A DNA stretch of 64,000 bases from Planctomycetes bacterium B3_Pla (GTDB taxonomy: Bacteria; Planctomycetota; Phycisphaerae; Sedimentisphaerales; Anaerobacaceae), in the NCBI GenBank assembly GCA_005223045.1, contig NJBM01000002.1, forward strand, positions 124,001-188,000, in the 5' to 3' direction. The notes under the pieces are model-generated. The model saw only the letters and a program-made list of their open reading frames with translations, did no database searches and had not been told where the DNA came from. A program made the translations under genes and the position numbers. Position 1 is the stretch's first letter; every line of letters starts with the position of its first letter. Of this stretch, positions 17,198 through 26,366 are shown one piece after another.

Positions 17198-17817
17198 AGT
17201 ACAATATCCTCAGTAATATGCAACAATATGACATAATATGCACAGATAGGCAAGGCAATTTTGAGAAAATATCGATTATTTATTCTAATCGCCGCAGAAT
17301 TGAAGCTTTGCGGCTGATTATGGTACGAATCAGAGCCATAGCGCGGCGTCTCTTATCTAATGGTTCTGCGCTCGGTAACGCCAAATACTCCGCGATCTCC
17401 CATGTAGCCCACTTTGTTGCGAGCGACTCGCGCAGAGCTGCCTAAGTTGACAGTAGGGGGTGTTAAAAAAGCCAGATTCTAATAACAACAGAATCTGGCT
17501 TCGGAGGAGGGTGATGAAAAGCTGATAATTACGTGAGAGATAACTCCTTTTACCTGATATTAATCATCCTTAACTAATAATCGAGTAGATGCCCTGAAAT
17601 TCTTTAGGGAAAAATGATATTTCATGGAAAATACACTTTTCTCCCTGGCGAATCAAGCCTTTAATCGTAGAAATCTTAAAATCTTTTTATTTTTTTTCAA
17701 ATAGCCGAATACTACTACGAAATCCTCTTATTTTACGCTTGAAAAATCAACTTTGTTCCCATAATTTAACGATCACGCTGTTATTTCTTTCGGTATCAAT
17801 TGTTGAAAGCACCTACT
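17198..17817. other. Gene-free AT-rich region before panB
   Basis: 620 bases without a credible gene. The 75-codon frame at 17218-17445 has poor composition and no ribosome-binding site. The region holds the hairpin/mini-ORF element at 17469-17550 and a T-rich tract near 17690. The panB promoter must be here but I see no clear -35/-10 pair. Confidence 0.6.
17469..17550 (+). ncRNA. Candidate structured RNA with 12-bp hairpin and mini-ORF
   Basis: AAGCCAGATTCT (17469-17480) and AGAATCTGGCTT (17490-17501) form a perfect 12-bp stem. A strong ribosome-binding sequence GGAGGAGGGTG then leads to ATG AAA AGC TGA (17514-17525), a three-residue ORF. ACTCCT at 17543-17548 can pair with the AGGAG. It lies ~270 bases upstream of panB. 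The regulatory role is unproven; it could also be a remnant of a leader. Confidence 0.35.
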
Positions 17818-18672
17818 ATGAATACTCGGATTACTATTGCAAATCTGCTCGCAGCTAAGCGCGAGGGGCGAAAAATCGCCGCGATTAGCTGCTACGATTA
17901 CAGCACTGCCAGGCTCGTCTCGCAAACCGATGTGCAGATGATAATAGTGGGCGATTCAGCCGCACAGGTGGTGCTCGGATTCGATTCGACGCTGCCGGCA
18001 ACGATGGATTTTATGGTTGCGATAACCGCGGCGGTAAGGCGAGGCGCGCCGAACGTGTTTCTTGTTGCCGATATGCCGTTTCTTTCCTACCAGATTTCAA
18101 GGGCCGAGGCGTTGAGAAATGCCGGGCGATTCATGACCGAAGCGGGTGCGCAGATGGTGAAAATCGAAGCGACAAGTGCGCATCTGGATGTTATCAAAGC
18201 GGTTAGCGATGCCGGTATTGCCGTGATGGCGCATATCGGCATTAGGCCGCAGAGCATCAGCAAGACCGGGCGATTCAAAGCCGAGGCGACTACCGCCGAG
18301 ATGGCTGCCGAGCTGTTGAGTCTTGCCGAGCAGATGATCGCCGCCGGCGCAGGTTCGCTGCTGATTGAAGGGATTGCCGCCGAAGTATCTGAGATTGTCA
18401 CGAGCCGCTGTGAGGTTCCTGTAATCGGTATCGGTTCCGGGCCGGGCTGTGACGGGCAGGTGCTGATCGCCCCCGATATTTTGGGCCTGACGCAGGGGCC
18501 TTGCCCGAAGTTTGCAAAGAGTTACGACAATATGGCCAAGCGCACTGTCGAGGCCTTCGATACCTACGCGCTCGAGGTGGGTAAGCAGCAATATCCCGAC
18601 GCCGAGCACAGCTATCACATGAAAACCGGCGAGTTCGAGCGATTGCAGGAATTGCTAAAAGGCAAGCTGTAA
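17818..18672 (+). CDS. panB: 3-methyl-2-oxobutanoate hydroxymethyltransferase
   Basis: 284 residues, close to the usual ~265-280. PanB adds a hydroxymethyl group from methylene-tetrahydrofolate to ketoisovalerate, the first step to pantothenate and CoA. Family landmarks are AISCYDYSTARL near the N-terminus, IIVGDS, LVADMPF, VMAHIGIRPQSI and VIGIGSGPGCDGQVLI. Several signature residues differ from textbook PanB: VGDSLGM reads VGDSAAQ, and the KLEGG segment reads KIEAT. It is therefore a divergent member, possibly with shifted activity. No panC or panD is nearby. The start at 17818 has only a weak ribosome-binding site. Confidence 0.88.
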   Translation: MNTRITIANLLAAKREGRKIAAISCYDYSTARLVSQTDVQMIIVGDSAAQVVLGFDSTLPATMDFMVAITAAVRRGAPNVFLVADMPFLSYQISRAEALRNAGRFMTEAGAQMVKIEATSAHLDVIKAVSDAGIAVMAHIGIRPQSISKTGRFKAEATTAEMAAELLSLAEQMIAAGAGSLLIEGIAAEVSEIVTSRCEVPVIGIGSGPGCDGQVLIAPDILGLTQGPCPKFAKSYDNMAKRTVEAFDTYALEVGKQQYPDAEHSYHMKTGEFERLQELLKGKL

Positions 18673-18705
18673 ACATCCGACATTCGTTTAAGCGGTGGGT
18701 AGCAT

Positions 18706-21693
18706 TCACTCATGAGACGCAATGCTTGCCTGGATTGTGCCGCCGTAGGCGCCCATATTTATGCGGAGGTTTTCGCTTAGTTCTTTATTGGGATCGTCCG
18801 GCACAAAGAGCAATTCAGCGCCAAGCGGCGAATCGGGATCACCCGCATCGATGCAGGGACTGGTGACGTCATCCAGAATCCAGGCTCCGATCTCTGCGTT
18901 CCATCGGCCGCCCACGCTCTTGAGATGGTAGTCGCCGCCGGCATTCGAATCGTCAGCGTTGGCCCAGTATTGGAGCGAGACGAAGTTCGGATCGGCGTCG
19001 ATATTTCCGACGCCGGGCCAGGAGCCCTGGACATCGCTGTACGTCACGGCAGGCGGGCCGCTGTTTGTTATCTGAGTGTCGGCGGAGCCGTCACCGTTGA
19101 AATACACGATGGAATTTGTGACCGTCGGTTCGGAATCGTAAATGCCGCCATAAAGGTTCTCAACGATCGTGCAGTTGGTAATTGTCGGGACTCCTCCCGA
19201 AATACCGTACTGTGAATTTGCGGCGACGATACAGTTAGTGATTGTGGGATAGTTGGTGGCGACATGACGCCCATTCCTCAGCAGGACCGACTCAATGCCG
19301 GCGCCGCCGTTGGCGACGATTTCACAGTGGGTAATTGCCGGATTGCTTTCGTCCCACAGCTTGATCCCGGCATCTTTATTTCCCATAATCGTACATTGTC
19401 TGATCGTAGGGGATGCGCTGGAACAGTAAACGCCCCGGTCTGCGCCGGTGATTGTGAAGCCGGCAATTACACAGTTTGCGTCTTCGCCGCCGGAGAAGGT
19501 TACTGCCGCACCCTGGCTGCGACCATTTATAACAGTGGCTGCGACAACATCCGGGTCATTGGGATCGGTTGAGCGAACCGTCAGGGCCTTGCCCTTGAAA
19601 TCGATGTTCTCGAAATACTCGTAGAGTCCCGCGCTGACTACTATCTCATCACCGGTCTCAGCGTCGCTGATAGCCTGTTGAATTGAAGCGTATCTTCTGC
19701 CGGTAGTGATATTCTCAATCGGCTGGGCCTGCACGTCCGCCGATTCTATGCGCGCAGGATCGGAGTAAATCGTCGCCCCACGTTCGTCGCGGGTGACAAT
19801 CGTCCAGTAAGTGGTCTCGAACGGAAATACGGTCACCAGCTCCAGCGGCGGCTCCGGTGTGTCTGAGACAATCAGGTTGAGATGTTGAGGATCGGCGCCG
19901 AAAATAAGCTGATAGCCGACCGCTCCCTCGGTAAGCTCACAGGTGAACAGCGACCCGTTGGCGTCCACCACAGCGCCGTCTTCCGGGCCGATAAGCATTG
20001 CCGGTTTGGGTATGCGGGCCGGATAGGCGGACTCATTATTGAGTTCCAGATGGTCGGTCTCGGAGTTCCATTTGAAATAATAGTCGTTCGCATCGGCAGC
20101 TAATCGAAGATTCCTGCCCGGTCCGGCGACGGAAAGGTAGTAGCCTGCGGTAACTCCGTCGTTGTAAAGATCGCCGTCGGGCCATAACGAAGAATCCGCC
20201 GACCGTCCATACCAGGCCGGCGGTGTGCCGTGAGCGGCGGGAGGAACCGGGAACCTGATGTTTAACGCTCCGCGGTAGTATCTTCCGGCCGTCGAGTAAT
20301 AATTGTCGATCCAGCAAGGCTCGCCGTCCACGGCGCTGGCGAGGAATCTCGAAATATCATCGTTGTAGCTTCGACAGGCAGGGTCCAGCAGCGAGATACG
20401 GTTCACCGCAAAGCGTGCATCGGCATAGGTTTCGTTGACGCGAATTCCGACGTCTATCGCCGGCATGTTGCCGGTGCTAAAGCCCATCGTCTGGATCGGC
20501 TGGGCGTAATCCGGCGCCACACGTGAGAGGTAAACGACAAGCACGTCACCGTAGTCATCGTAGGGCGGACTGTAAGAGGTAACAGTGAGGAAATTCACCC
20601 TTTCATACCAATCGGATGGCGAGGCCAGGCTCATGCTTCCACCCATGTTGCAGTCGCCTCCGCCGAAAGCCACTATAGTCGGCTTGGCCGGGTCAAAGGG
20701 TGGATTTGCCTGAATAAGAGATTTATCGCCGAAGTGCGGCACGATTATCACCTCGACCGTGTCGGCTGCGCCGACCAGATCGCCGTCGCTGACAGTCAAT
20801 TCAAATTGACATCGCTGAATCGTGTTTCCCTGCACGAATCCGGCGACGGTTGGTGTTGCGGTGTTTGCATCCGTAATATCGACCGACGGGCCGAAAACTT
20901 GCTGCCAGTGATAGGTCAGCTCACCGTAGCCGTCACGGTCGAACGAATCCGTCCCGTTGAGAACTACAGGATCCTCGGCCGCGTACCGGGACGATCCGGC
21001 ATCCGCTGTTGGAGCGTGGTTGCCAATCACAATACCGACGACGTCGGGGTCGCTATCAATCAGGCCGTCGCTTACCACCAGCTCGAATGTGCACACGCCG
21101 GTCTCTGGAGGGACAAACGTAGGCCCGGCAGTGTTTTCATCGCTTAGTTCGACGGCTGGCCCGTCTATCTGTCTCCAGTAATATGTCAAGGTTGCGTCAC
21201 CGGGGTCGTAAGAGCCGCTGCCGTCGAGTGTAACGACAGCCGGAATGTGACTAATTGACTGGTCGGGCCCGGCATCGGCCACCGGCGGGCGGTTGTACAC
21301 AATGATCAGCACTTCATCGGGCCCGCTGTTGTGCGTGCCGTCACCTACGACCAGCGCAAAGCGATATTCGCTGTCGGAGTCCGGCATGAACTGCGCATTC
21401 ATGCCGGCCGGATTGCTCAACTGCACTTCCGGGCCGACGAGCTGCTCCCACTCAAAGGTAGTGGTTCCGGTGGGGTCATAAAAGAAGCTGCCGCTGCCGT
21501 CGAGCGTTATCAGCCGAGGCAAGTCCACATGCTGGTCGAGGCCGGCATTCGCAACCGGCTTGACGTATCCGATATACTCATCCGCTCCGATATCAACGAC
21601 CGCAGCGAAAATTCGAGGATCGCCGTCTATATCTGTATCGCCCGGCTCGCTAACAAAGGCCGGATCGCCGGCGCTTATGCACGGCGAGTCCAA
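18706..21693 (-). CDS. C-terminal part of a secreted PKD/beta-helix protein, separated by an in-frame TAG
   Basis: About 995 residues follow an in-frame TAG at 21741-21739. They have no signal peptide and only a TTG as possible start, so this is almost certainly the rest of the gene beginning at 22722. Domains in order are three PKD/K319L-like sandwiches (PVANAGLDQ, PVADAGPDQ, PTADAGSSR; residues ~45-335), and an alpha/beta region with PTIVAFGGGDCNMGG and SLLDPA resembling lipase-type hydrolases (~336-560). A short beta-sandwich comes next, then a right-handed beta-helix (~665-920). The closing module has DDVTSPCIDAGDPDSPL and INMGAYGG, and matches the protein at 7040. Extracellular polysaccharide or surface role likely; catalytic triad not confirmed. 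Confidence 0.8.
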   Translation of the reverse strand: MDSPCISAGDPAFVSEPGDTDIDGDPRIFAAVVDIGADEYIGYVKPVANAGLDQHVDLPRLITLDGSGSFFYDPTGTTTFEWEQLVGPEVQLSNPAGMNAQFMPDSDSEYRFALVVGDGTHNSGPDEVLIIVYNRPPVADAGPDQSISHIPAVVTLDGSGSYDPGDATLTYYWRQIDGPAVELSDENTAGPTFVPPETGVCTFELVVSDGLIDSDPDVVGIVIGNHAPTADAGSSRYAAEDPVVLNGTDSFDRDGYGELTYHWQQVFGPSVDITDANTATPTVAGFVQGNTIQRCQFELTVSDGDLVGAADTVEVIIVPHFGDKSLIQANPPFDPAKPTIVAFGGGDCNMGGSMSLASPSDWYERVNFLTVTSYSPPYDDYGDVLVVYLSRVAPDYAQPIQTMGFSTGNMPAIDVGIRVNETYADARFAVNRISLLDPACRSYNDDISRFLASAVDGEPCWIDNYYSTAGRYYRGALNIRFPVPPAAHGTPPAWYGRSADSSLWPDGDLYNDGVTAGYYLSVAGPGRNLRLAADANDYYFKWNSETDHLELNNESAYPARIPKPAMLIGPEDGAVVDANGSLFTCELTEGAVGYQLIFGADPQHLNLIVSDTPEPPLELVTVFPFETTYWTIVTRDERGATIYSDPARIESADVQAQPIENITTGRRYASIQQAISDAETGDEIVVSAGLYEYFENIDFKGKALTVRSTDPNDPDVVAATVINGRSQGAAVTFSGGEDANCVIAGFTITGADRGVYCSSASPTIRQCTIMGNKDAGIKLWDESNPAITHCEIVANGGAGIESVLLRNGRHVATNYPTITNCIVAANSQYGISGGVPTITNCTIVENLYGGIYDSEPTVTNSIVYFNGDGSADTQITNSGPPAVTYSDVQGSWPGVGNIDADPNFVSLQYWANADDSNAGGDYHLKSVGGRWNAEIGAWILDDVTSPCIDAGDPDSPLGAELLFVPDDPNKELSENLRINMGAYGGTIQASIASHE

Positions 21694-21738
21694 CAGCAGG
21701 TGATAGTCATTGCTCTGCGACCCGGCGAAGAGCGGGTC

Positions 21739-22722
21739 CTAGGAGATATTTCCGTCTTTGCCGGTTCTGTCAATCTCGCCGTCAAAAATCTGCTCGCCGG
21801 TTTGAAGATCCATCGATCCGTAGTTGCCCCCGGCATTGTCCCAGACATTGTTAAAAGCGACCATATCCTCCCCGGTACTGAACGAGAACAAGCCACCCCC
21901 GGATTTGGCATTGCAGATAATATTGTTTACTATCCGGACAAGACCAAGCTCAGGGCTGGATTCGGTGTAAACATTGCCGCCGAAGCCGCCTCCGACGCCG
22001 GGAAGCGCGAGGCTTGCATCGTTAGATACGATAGTATTGTTTACCAATCGCCCTCCCAGCAACATGATAACACCGCCGCCGACAACAGCAGAATTGTCGT
22101 ATATCAAATTGTTGCTAATTCTTGTATCTCCCAAATATAGCATTATTGCGCCGCCGGCGTAGCCCGAATTGTTCTTAATGATGTTGTTAGTAATGATCGG
22201 ACTGGATTCGACACAAGCGATTCCGCCGCCGTAGCCTAATGCGACAGGTAGATCATTCTCCATCCTTAGCGGACCGATGTTATTCATAATCACATTGGCC
22301 CTGATTGTCGGCGATGAGTTCAAACAATATATGCCCGCCCCCCAAAGAACGTAATCTGCCTCCGGAATCGCAGTGTTGGTTGTGCCGTATCCTCCGGCGA
22401 TAGTAAAGCCGGTCAGCACCGCTTCGGAAGTCTCGCCATTCTCGAAGGTCACTACGCTACCCTCGCCGTCGCCGTCGATGGTTGTAGCGGCGACAATTTC
22501 AGGATCGTCCGGATCGGTGCCGGTGAGGACAATGTTCTTGCCGAGAAAATTGATGGTCTCGAAATACGTGCCCGGCTCGACTACGACCACGTCTGCGTCA
22601 TTGCAGTCGTCGATTGCCTGCTGAATAGTCGTGTAGTCGCCCGGAACCGAGCGGATTGCTGCCGATGCAAGTGTCGCCGCGATTAACAGCGTGGCAAGAC
22701 CCAGTAGAACCGATCTTTTCAT
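21739..22722 (-). CDS. N-terminal part of the secreted beta-helix protein, ending at an in-frame TAG
   Basis: 327 residues from the ATG at 22722. A clear signal peptide (MKRSVLLGLATLLIAATLAS) is followed by a parallel beta-helix of the nitrous-oxidase accessory/right-handed type (YTTIQQAIDDCNDADVVVVE, GTYFETINFLGKNIVLTG). The frame ends at TAG (21741-21739), but the following codons continue in the same frame as DPLFAGSQSNDYHLLLDSPC, a normal continuation for this protein type. A CAG-to-TAG change would explain it. Together with the ORF below, the intact gene would be ~1,338 codons. Confidence 0.82.
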   Translation of the reverse strand: MKRSVLLGLATLLIAATLASAAIRSVPGDYTTIQQAIDDCNDADVVVVEPGTYFETINFLGKNIVLTGTDPDDPEIVAATTIDGDGEGSVVTFENGETSEAVLTGFTIAGGYGTTNTAIPEADYVLWGAGIYCLNSSPTIRANVIMNNIGPLRMENDLPVALGYGGGIACVESSPIITNNIIKNNSGYAGGAIMLYLGDTRISNNLIYDNSAVVGGGVIMLLGGRLVNNTIVSNDASLALPGVGGGFGGNVYTESSPELGLVRIVNNIICNAKSGGGLFSFSTGEDMVAFNNVWDNAGGNYGSMDLQTGEQIFDGEIDRTGKDGNIS

Positions 22723-23040
22723 TCTTTCTGCCCTTTCCGGTAAGCCTGACAGGTTCAATGCGGAACGGACGCGACATGCGATATCGCACAGAGCATCATG
22801 GAAATTCTTAGGCCCGCCTCCTTAATCCGGCCACATACTACCTTAACATAAAGGTGGTTGATTCTGCAAGAGATTCCTGCCCACATCCTCAGTTCCTGTC
22901 ATCAAAATAGCCTGTCGTCTATACATAAAGGACGTCCGGCAGTGACTTTCGTTGCAAAGTTTTTAGTTTTTGTTGGAAAATCAGCCCGGTAATTCCGATT
23001 TGCAGTTGTTGTTACGAACCAGGCGTGGAGATGTTGTCGG
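22723..23040. other. Intergenic region without recognised features
   Basis: 318 bases between the beta-helix gene start and the uracil-DNA glycosylase stop. It must contain the beta-helix promoter, but I see no ORF, strong hairpin or repeat. Confidence 0.55.
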
Positions 23041-23766
23041 CTATTTGGGGACCGGCAGGTCGAGTTCGGCGAGGACCTTCTTCATGTCCTCCCAGACCTT
23101 TCTGCGGTTCTCCTGCGAGTAGTTTCGCAGCAGATAGGCGGTATGATACGTCGCCATGAGCTTTACGGGGGGACGGCCGATCCCAGTGTAGTATTCGTGG
23201 AACTGGCCCCGCAACTGGCCTATCGATTTGGTGCTGTTGAGCAGCGTCTTTGCCGCGTGGGCGCCGAGCGCGACGATAATCTCGGGATCGATTATCTCAA
23301 TCTGTCTCTGGAGGTAGGGCAGGCAGCTTATTATCTCGTCGGCCCTGGGGTCGCGATTTTCCGGCGGGCGGCACTTCAAGATGTTGCCTATAAAGACATC
23401 GCTTCGTTTGAGCCCGCAGGCATTGATGATTTTGTCCAACAACTGGCCCGCCCTGCCGACAAAAGGCCGGCCCTGCGCATCTTCGTCGGCGCCGGGAGCT
23501 TCCCCCACGAACATTATGCGGGCGTCGGGATTACCCTCGCCGGGAACGGCGTTTGTTCGCGACGAGCCTAAGTCGCACTTGCAGCATTGACGAACCTCTT
23601 CGGCAATCTTTTCGAGTTCGGCGGCTTTCCCGGCAACAACCATTTTGTCCTCCCGATCTTGTGATTCGAGTGTCCGGGCCTTGCCCCTGAGAGCGAAGCC
23701 CGTGAAAAACTGCTCGGTCTCAAGATGCTGGCGAACAACTTTACTAATGTCAACCTCTTTTCCCAT
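23041..23766 (-). CDS. Family 4 uracil-DNA glycosylase (Fe-S)
   Basis: 241 residues from the ATG at 23766. Removes uracil from DNA in base excision repair. The family 4 signature motif GEAPGADEDAQGRPFVGRAG is intact. Four cysteines at 61, 64, 132 and 148 match the 4Fe-4S ligands of this family (CCKC; LKCRPPENRDP; ISCLPYL). The C-terminal TYHTAYLLR corresponds to the HPS/A-like motif of the family, here with His-Thr-Ala. The extra N-terminal stretch of the longer frame reads through a repeat-like AT-rich segment and is rejected. It is divergent from the LysR-type gene. Confidence 0.92.
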   Translation of the reverse strand: MGKEVDISKVVRQHLETEQFFTGFALRGKARTLESQDREDKMVVAGKAAELEKIAEEVRQCCKCDLGSSRTNAVPGEGNPDARIMFVGEAPGADEDAQGRPFVGRAGQLLDKIINACGLKRSDVFIGNILKCRPPENRDPRADEIISCLPYLQRQIEIIDPEIIVALGAHAAKTLLNSTKSIGQLRGQFHEYYTGIGRPPVKLMATYHTAYLLRNYSQENRRKVWEDMKKVLAELDLPVPK

Positions 23767-23953
23767 CGTCAAGAATTGTAGCGAGACATCCGGAGCCTGG
23801 CAATAAAGAAGGAAAAAGTAAAAAGGCAAAAGGCAAAAACTTTTGATTTTTCCCAGGGCTTGCTCTTGATTAGTAAAACTGATATTGTATCGTCCGTAGA
23901 TTGTGAAGTGGTGATTGCGTTCTTGCCGGCGATAATCATTAGACGAGCTTATA

Positions 23954-24847
23954 GTGCACATAGAAACGTTGAGAATATTCTGTGATCTGGCGGATTTACG
24001 AAGCTTCTCGAAGACAGCCGAGAAGCATCTACTGAGTCAGTCTGCGGTCTCGCAGCAGCTTGCCCAACTTGAGCTGGGGCACAAATGCCAGTTAATCAAC
24101 CGAAAGAAAAGGCCGATCGAGCTTACCAGGCAGGGCCGGCTCCTTTACCAGGCCTCGAAAGACATGCTGGACAGGTACGAGGAGCTGAAGAGTGAGCTAA
24201 GCGCCCTGCAAAAATCCTCTATGAGCAGAATAAACGTTGCCGCGATCTTCAGTATCGGCATGCACACGCTGCCTGACTACATTAAGAGGTTCATGGTCCG
24301 CAATCCGAACGTCAACGTCCATGTCGAGTACTTCAGCGCCGGTACAATTTACGAGCTGGTTCTGACGGGCCGGGTGGACATCGGTCTTGTGGCCGTTCCC
24401 AGGAGGGACAAAAGGCTCGACGTATATGAGTTCGAGGATGAGCCGCTCGCTCTGGTCTGCAGTCCGAAACATCCTTTGTCGCGGGAATCGCTGGTTGACA
24501 TTCACCGGCTGCAATTTGAAAAATTCATTGCTTTCGAGAAAGATGTTCCAACGCGGGCGTGGATAGACGGCATCCTGGAGCGTTACAATACAGCAGTGCG
24601 TCCGGTGATGGAATTTGACAACATCGAAACAGTCAAACGGGCGGTAGAGATTGATTCGGGTATCAGCATACTGCCTCGGACTGCCATCCTTCAGGAAGTC
24701 AGCGACGGGACAATAAAGGCTATTGGCTTCTCGAATGAAGAGTTTGTCAGGCCTACGGGCATAATCGTTCGCAAGGGTAAGATATTGAGCCAGGCGGGGC
24801 GATATCTTATCGAGCTGCTGCGCAAAAGAACCGAAAGAGAGATTTAG
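23954..24847 (+). CDS. LysR-family transcriptional regulator
   Basis: 297 residues from a GTG, the usual LTTR length. The N-terminal winged HTH reads TLRIFCDLADLRSFSKTAEK then SQSAVSQQLAQLE. A two-subdomain periplasmic-binding-like effector domain runs from ~90 to 290. It precedes a HAD phosphatase gene by 12 bases and is divergent from the glycosylase gene by 187 bases, so it may control either side. The ligand cannot be inferred. Confidence 0.93.
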   Translation: MHIETLRIFCDLADLRSFSKTAEKHLLSQSAVSQQLAQLELGHKCQLINRKKRPIELTRQGRLLYQASKDMLDRYEELKSELSALQKSSMSRINVAAIFSIGMHTLPDYIKRFMVRNPNVNVHVEYFSAGTIYELVLTGRVDIGLVAVPRRDKRLDVYEFEDEPLALVCSPKHPLSRESLVDIHRLQFEKFIAFEKDVPTRAWIDGILERYNTAVRPVMEFDNIETVKRAVEIDSGISILPRTAILQEVSDGTIKAIGFSNEEFVRPTGIIVRKGKILSQAGRYLIELLRKRTEREI

Positions 24848-24859
24848 CAGACGAATGCC

Positions 24860-25453
24860 ATGACAATCAGAGTTGTAATATTCGATCTGGATGGGACTAT
24901 CACCCAGCCTTATTTTGACTTTGACGCTATCCGCGAAGAGATCGGGCTGGCCAGGGACGCCGGGCCCGTCCTGGAGTCGATGGAGAAAATGACTGCGCAG
25001 GAGCGTCAGGAAGCCGAGAGGATACTCCATTATCATGAAAACAAGGCTGTGGCAGAGTCGCAACTGAACGCCGGCGCCGAACAGACGCTCTCGGCGCTTC
25101 GTGCGGCGGGGATTCATATCGGCGTACTGACGCGCAACACGCGGGACAATGCTTTGACCATTGCGCGCAAGCACAACCTTCGGTTCGACGCGGTTATAGG
25201 ACGAGAGGACGGGCCGGTCAAACCGGATGCATTCGGCGTCGTGCAGTTGTGCCGGCAATTCGGCGCTGAGCCTGAGGAAACTCTTGTCGTAGGCGATTAC
25301 CTGTTCGACTTGCTTTGTGCAAAGGCCGCCGGTGCAGTTGCAGTGCTCCTGGCCAACCACAATCGGGCCGGTGAGTTCGCCGAACATGCGGATTTTTGTG
25401 TCGAGAACATCAGCGAGATACTTGAGATTGTTGCAAACAGCAATAGCACATAA
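24860..25453 (+). CDS. HAD-superfamily phosphatase, phosphoglycolate-phosphatase-like
   Basis: 197 residues with all four HAD motifs: DLDGTI (nucleophile Asp9), VLTRN (motif II), the Lys of VKPDAFG (motif III), and GDYLFDLLCA (motif IV). The small helical cap between motifs I and II is typical of subfamily IA. The substrate is unknown; phosphoglycolate or another small phosphate is plausible. Close spacing after the LysR gene suggests co-transcription. Confidence 0.88.
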   Translation: MTIRVVIFDLDGTITQPYFDFDAIREEIGLARDAGPVLESMEKMTAQERQEAERILHYHENKAVAESQLNAGAEQTLSALRAAGIHIGVLTRNTRDNALTIARKHNLRFDAVIGREDGPVKPDAFGVVQLCRQFGAEPEETLVVGDYLFDLLCAKAAGAVAVLLANHNRAGEFAEHADFCVENISEILEIVANSNST

Positions 25454-25481
25454 TGCGTAGAAGCCTGAGGAAGGAAGACTA

Positions 25482-26366
25482 ATGGACAGAAAGATTATGA
25501 CAAAAGCAGTATTTGCCTTTTTATTGGCCGCTGGCGCGTGTTTGGCCTGGGAGCACCCGAAAAGCTGCGACGTGCATCGGAAGGACCCGAAAGTTGACGC
25601 GGTTCTGGAACAACTGAACAAGAAAACAGGGGAACTCAAGTCATATCAGTGCCGGATCGAGTATGAATACATCCAGCCGCTTCTTGAGTCAAAATCGCTG
25701 TGGAGAGGCGTCTTGTACTATTCGAGGTCAGGCCGGAAATCCGCACTGAGGATAAACTTCAACACGCTCAAACAGGAGGACGAGAAGGAGCAGAAGAACG
25801 TTGAGCAGTATATCGTCGTTGACGGCTCCCGACTGACTCATCCCAACCGCCAATTGAAAGGCGTCTGGCTTGCGCACGTCGATCACCAGATCGAAGAAGC
25901 CAAGTATTACCAACTGGCCGAGCCGAACGACTCGAATGAGCCCGTGGACGTCTTTGATTTGGCGAGCAAGAATTTGCCGATGCTCGGCTTTAGCAAAACA
26001 GAGGACTTGAAAAAACAGTTTTTTATAGAGCTGGTCGAGCAAAAAAAGGGCAAGTCGGGAGATTTTACTCAAGTGAATCTGAAGGTTAAGCCGAATTCGG
26101 TTTATAAAGATGACTATATTTCCATAGATTTTTGGATCGACAAGAAATCGGGCCTGCCGGCAAGAATCCGTGCCATCAAGACCGAACCTGAACCTCCGTA
26201 TGGGGACATCTATGAGATAAGATTTCTCAAGGCAAAGGTCAACAAGGGCATAGACAAAAAGGTCTTTGAGTTCAAAATACCGAAGGGGTTCGGCGAGCCG
26301 GAAGTAATTCCGCTGCCGAAGAAGGGTAAATGGGGGCAAGATGGTCTCGGCAACATTGACCCATGA
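25482..26366 (+). CDS. Exported LolA-fold-like protein
   Basis: 294 residues with a signal peptide (MTKAVFAFLLAAGACLAW) after a strong GAAGGAAGA site. The mature part follows the LolA/LppX pattern common in planctomycete periplasmic proteins: an N-terminal helix with VLEQLNKKTGELKSYQC, then a run of antiparallel strands (KSLWRGVLYYSRSGRKSALR, YISIDFWIDKKSGLPARIRA), closing with VFEFKIPKGFGEPEVIPLP. This fold usually binds lipids or lipoproteins. The downstream HPr-like gene starts inside its last codons. Confidence 0.72.
   Translation: MDRKIMTKAVFAFLLAAGACLAWEHPKSCDVHRKDPKVDAVLEQLNKKTGELKSYQCRIEYEYIQPLLESKSLWRGVLYYSRSGRKSALRINFNTLKQEDEKEQKNVEQYIVVDGSRLTHPNRQLKGVWLAHVDHQIEEAKYYQLAEPNDSNEPVDVFDLASKNLPMLGFSKTEDLKKQFFIELVEQKKGKSGDFTQVNLKVKPNSVYKDDYISIDFWIDKKSGLPARIRAIKTEPEPPYGDIYEIRFLKAKVNKGIDKKVFEFKIPKGFGEPEVIPLPKKGKWGQDGLGNIDP

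Noticed and set aside
17218..17445. 75-codon plus-strand frame
   Set aside because: No ribosome-binding site, Arg/Ile-rich odd composition, and it overlaps the presumed promoter region of the HTH operon.
21693..21741. Independent start for the PKD/beta-helix half at TTG 21693
   Set aside because: No ribosome-binding site or signal peptide; the frame is continuous with the upstream half through the TAG.
24197..25639. 480-codon minus-strand frame opposite the LysR and HAD genes
   Set aside because: A shadow frame: both plus-strand proteins are intact known families with ribosome-binding sites.
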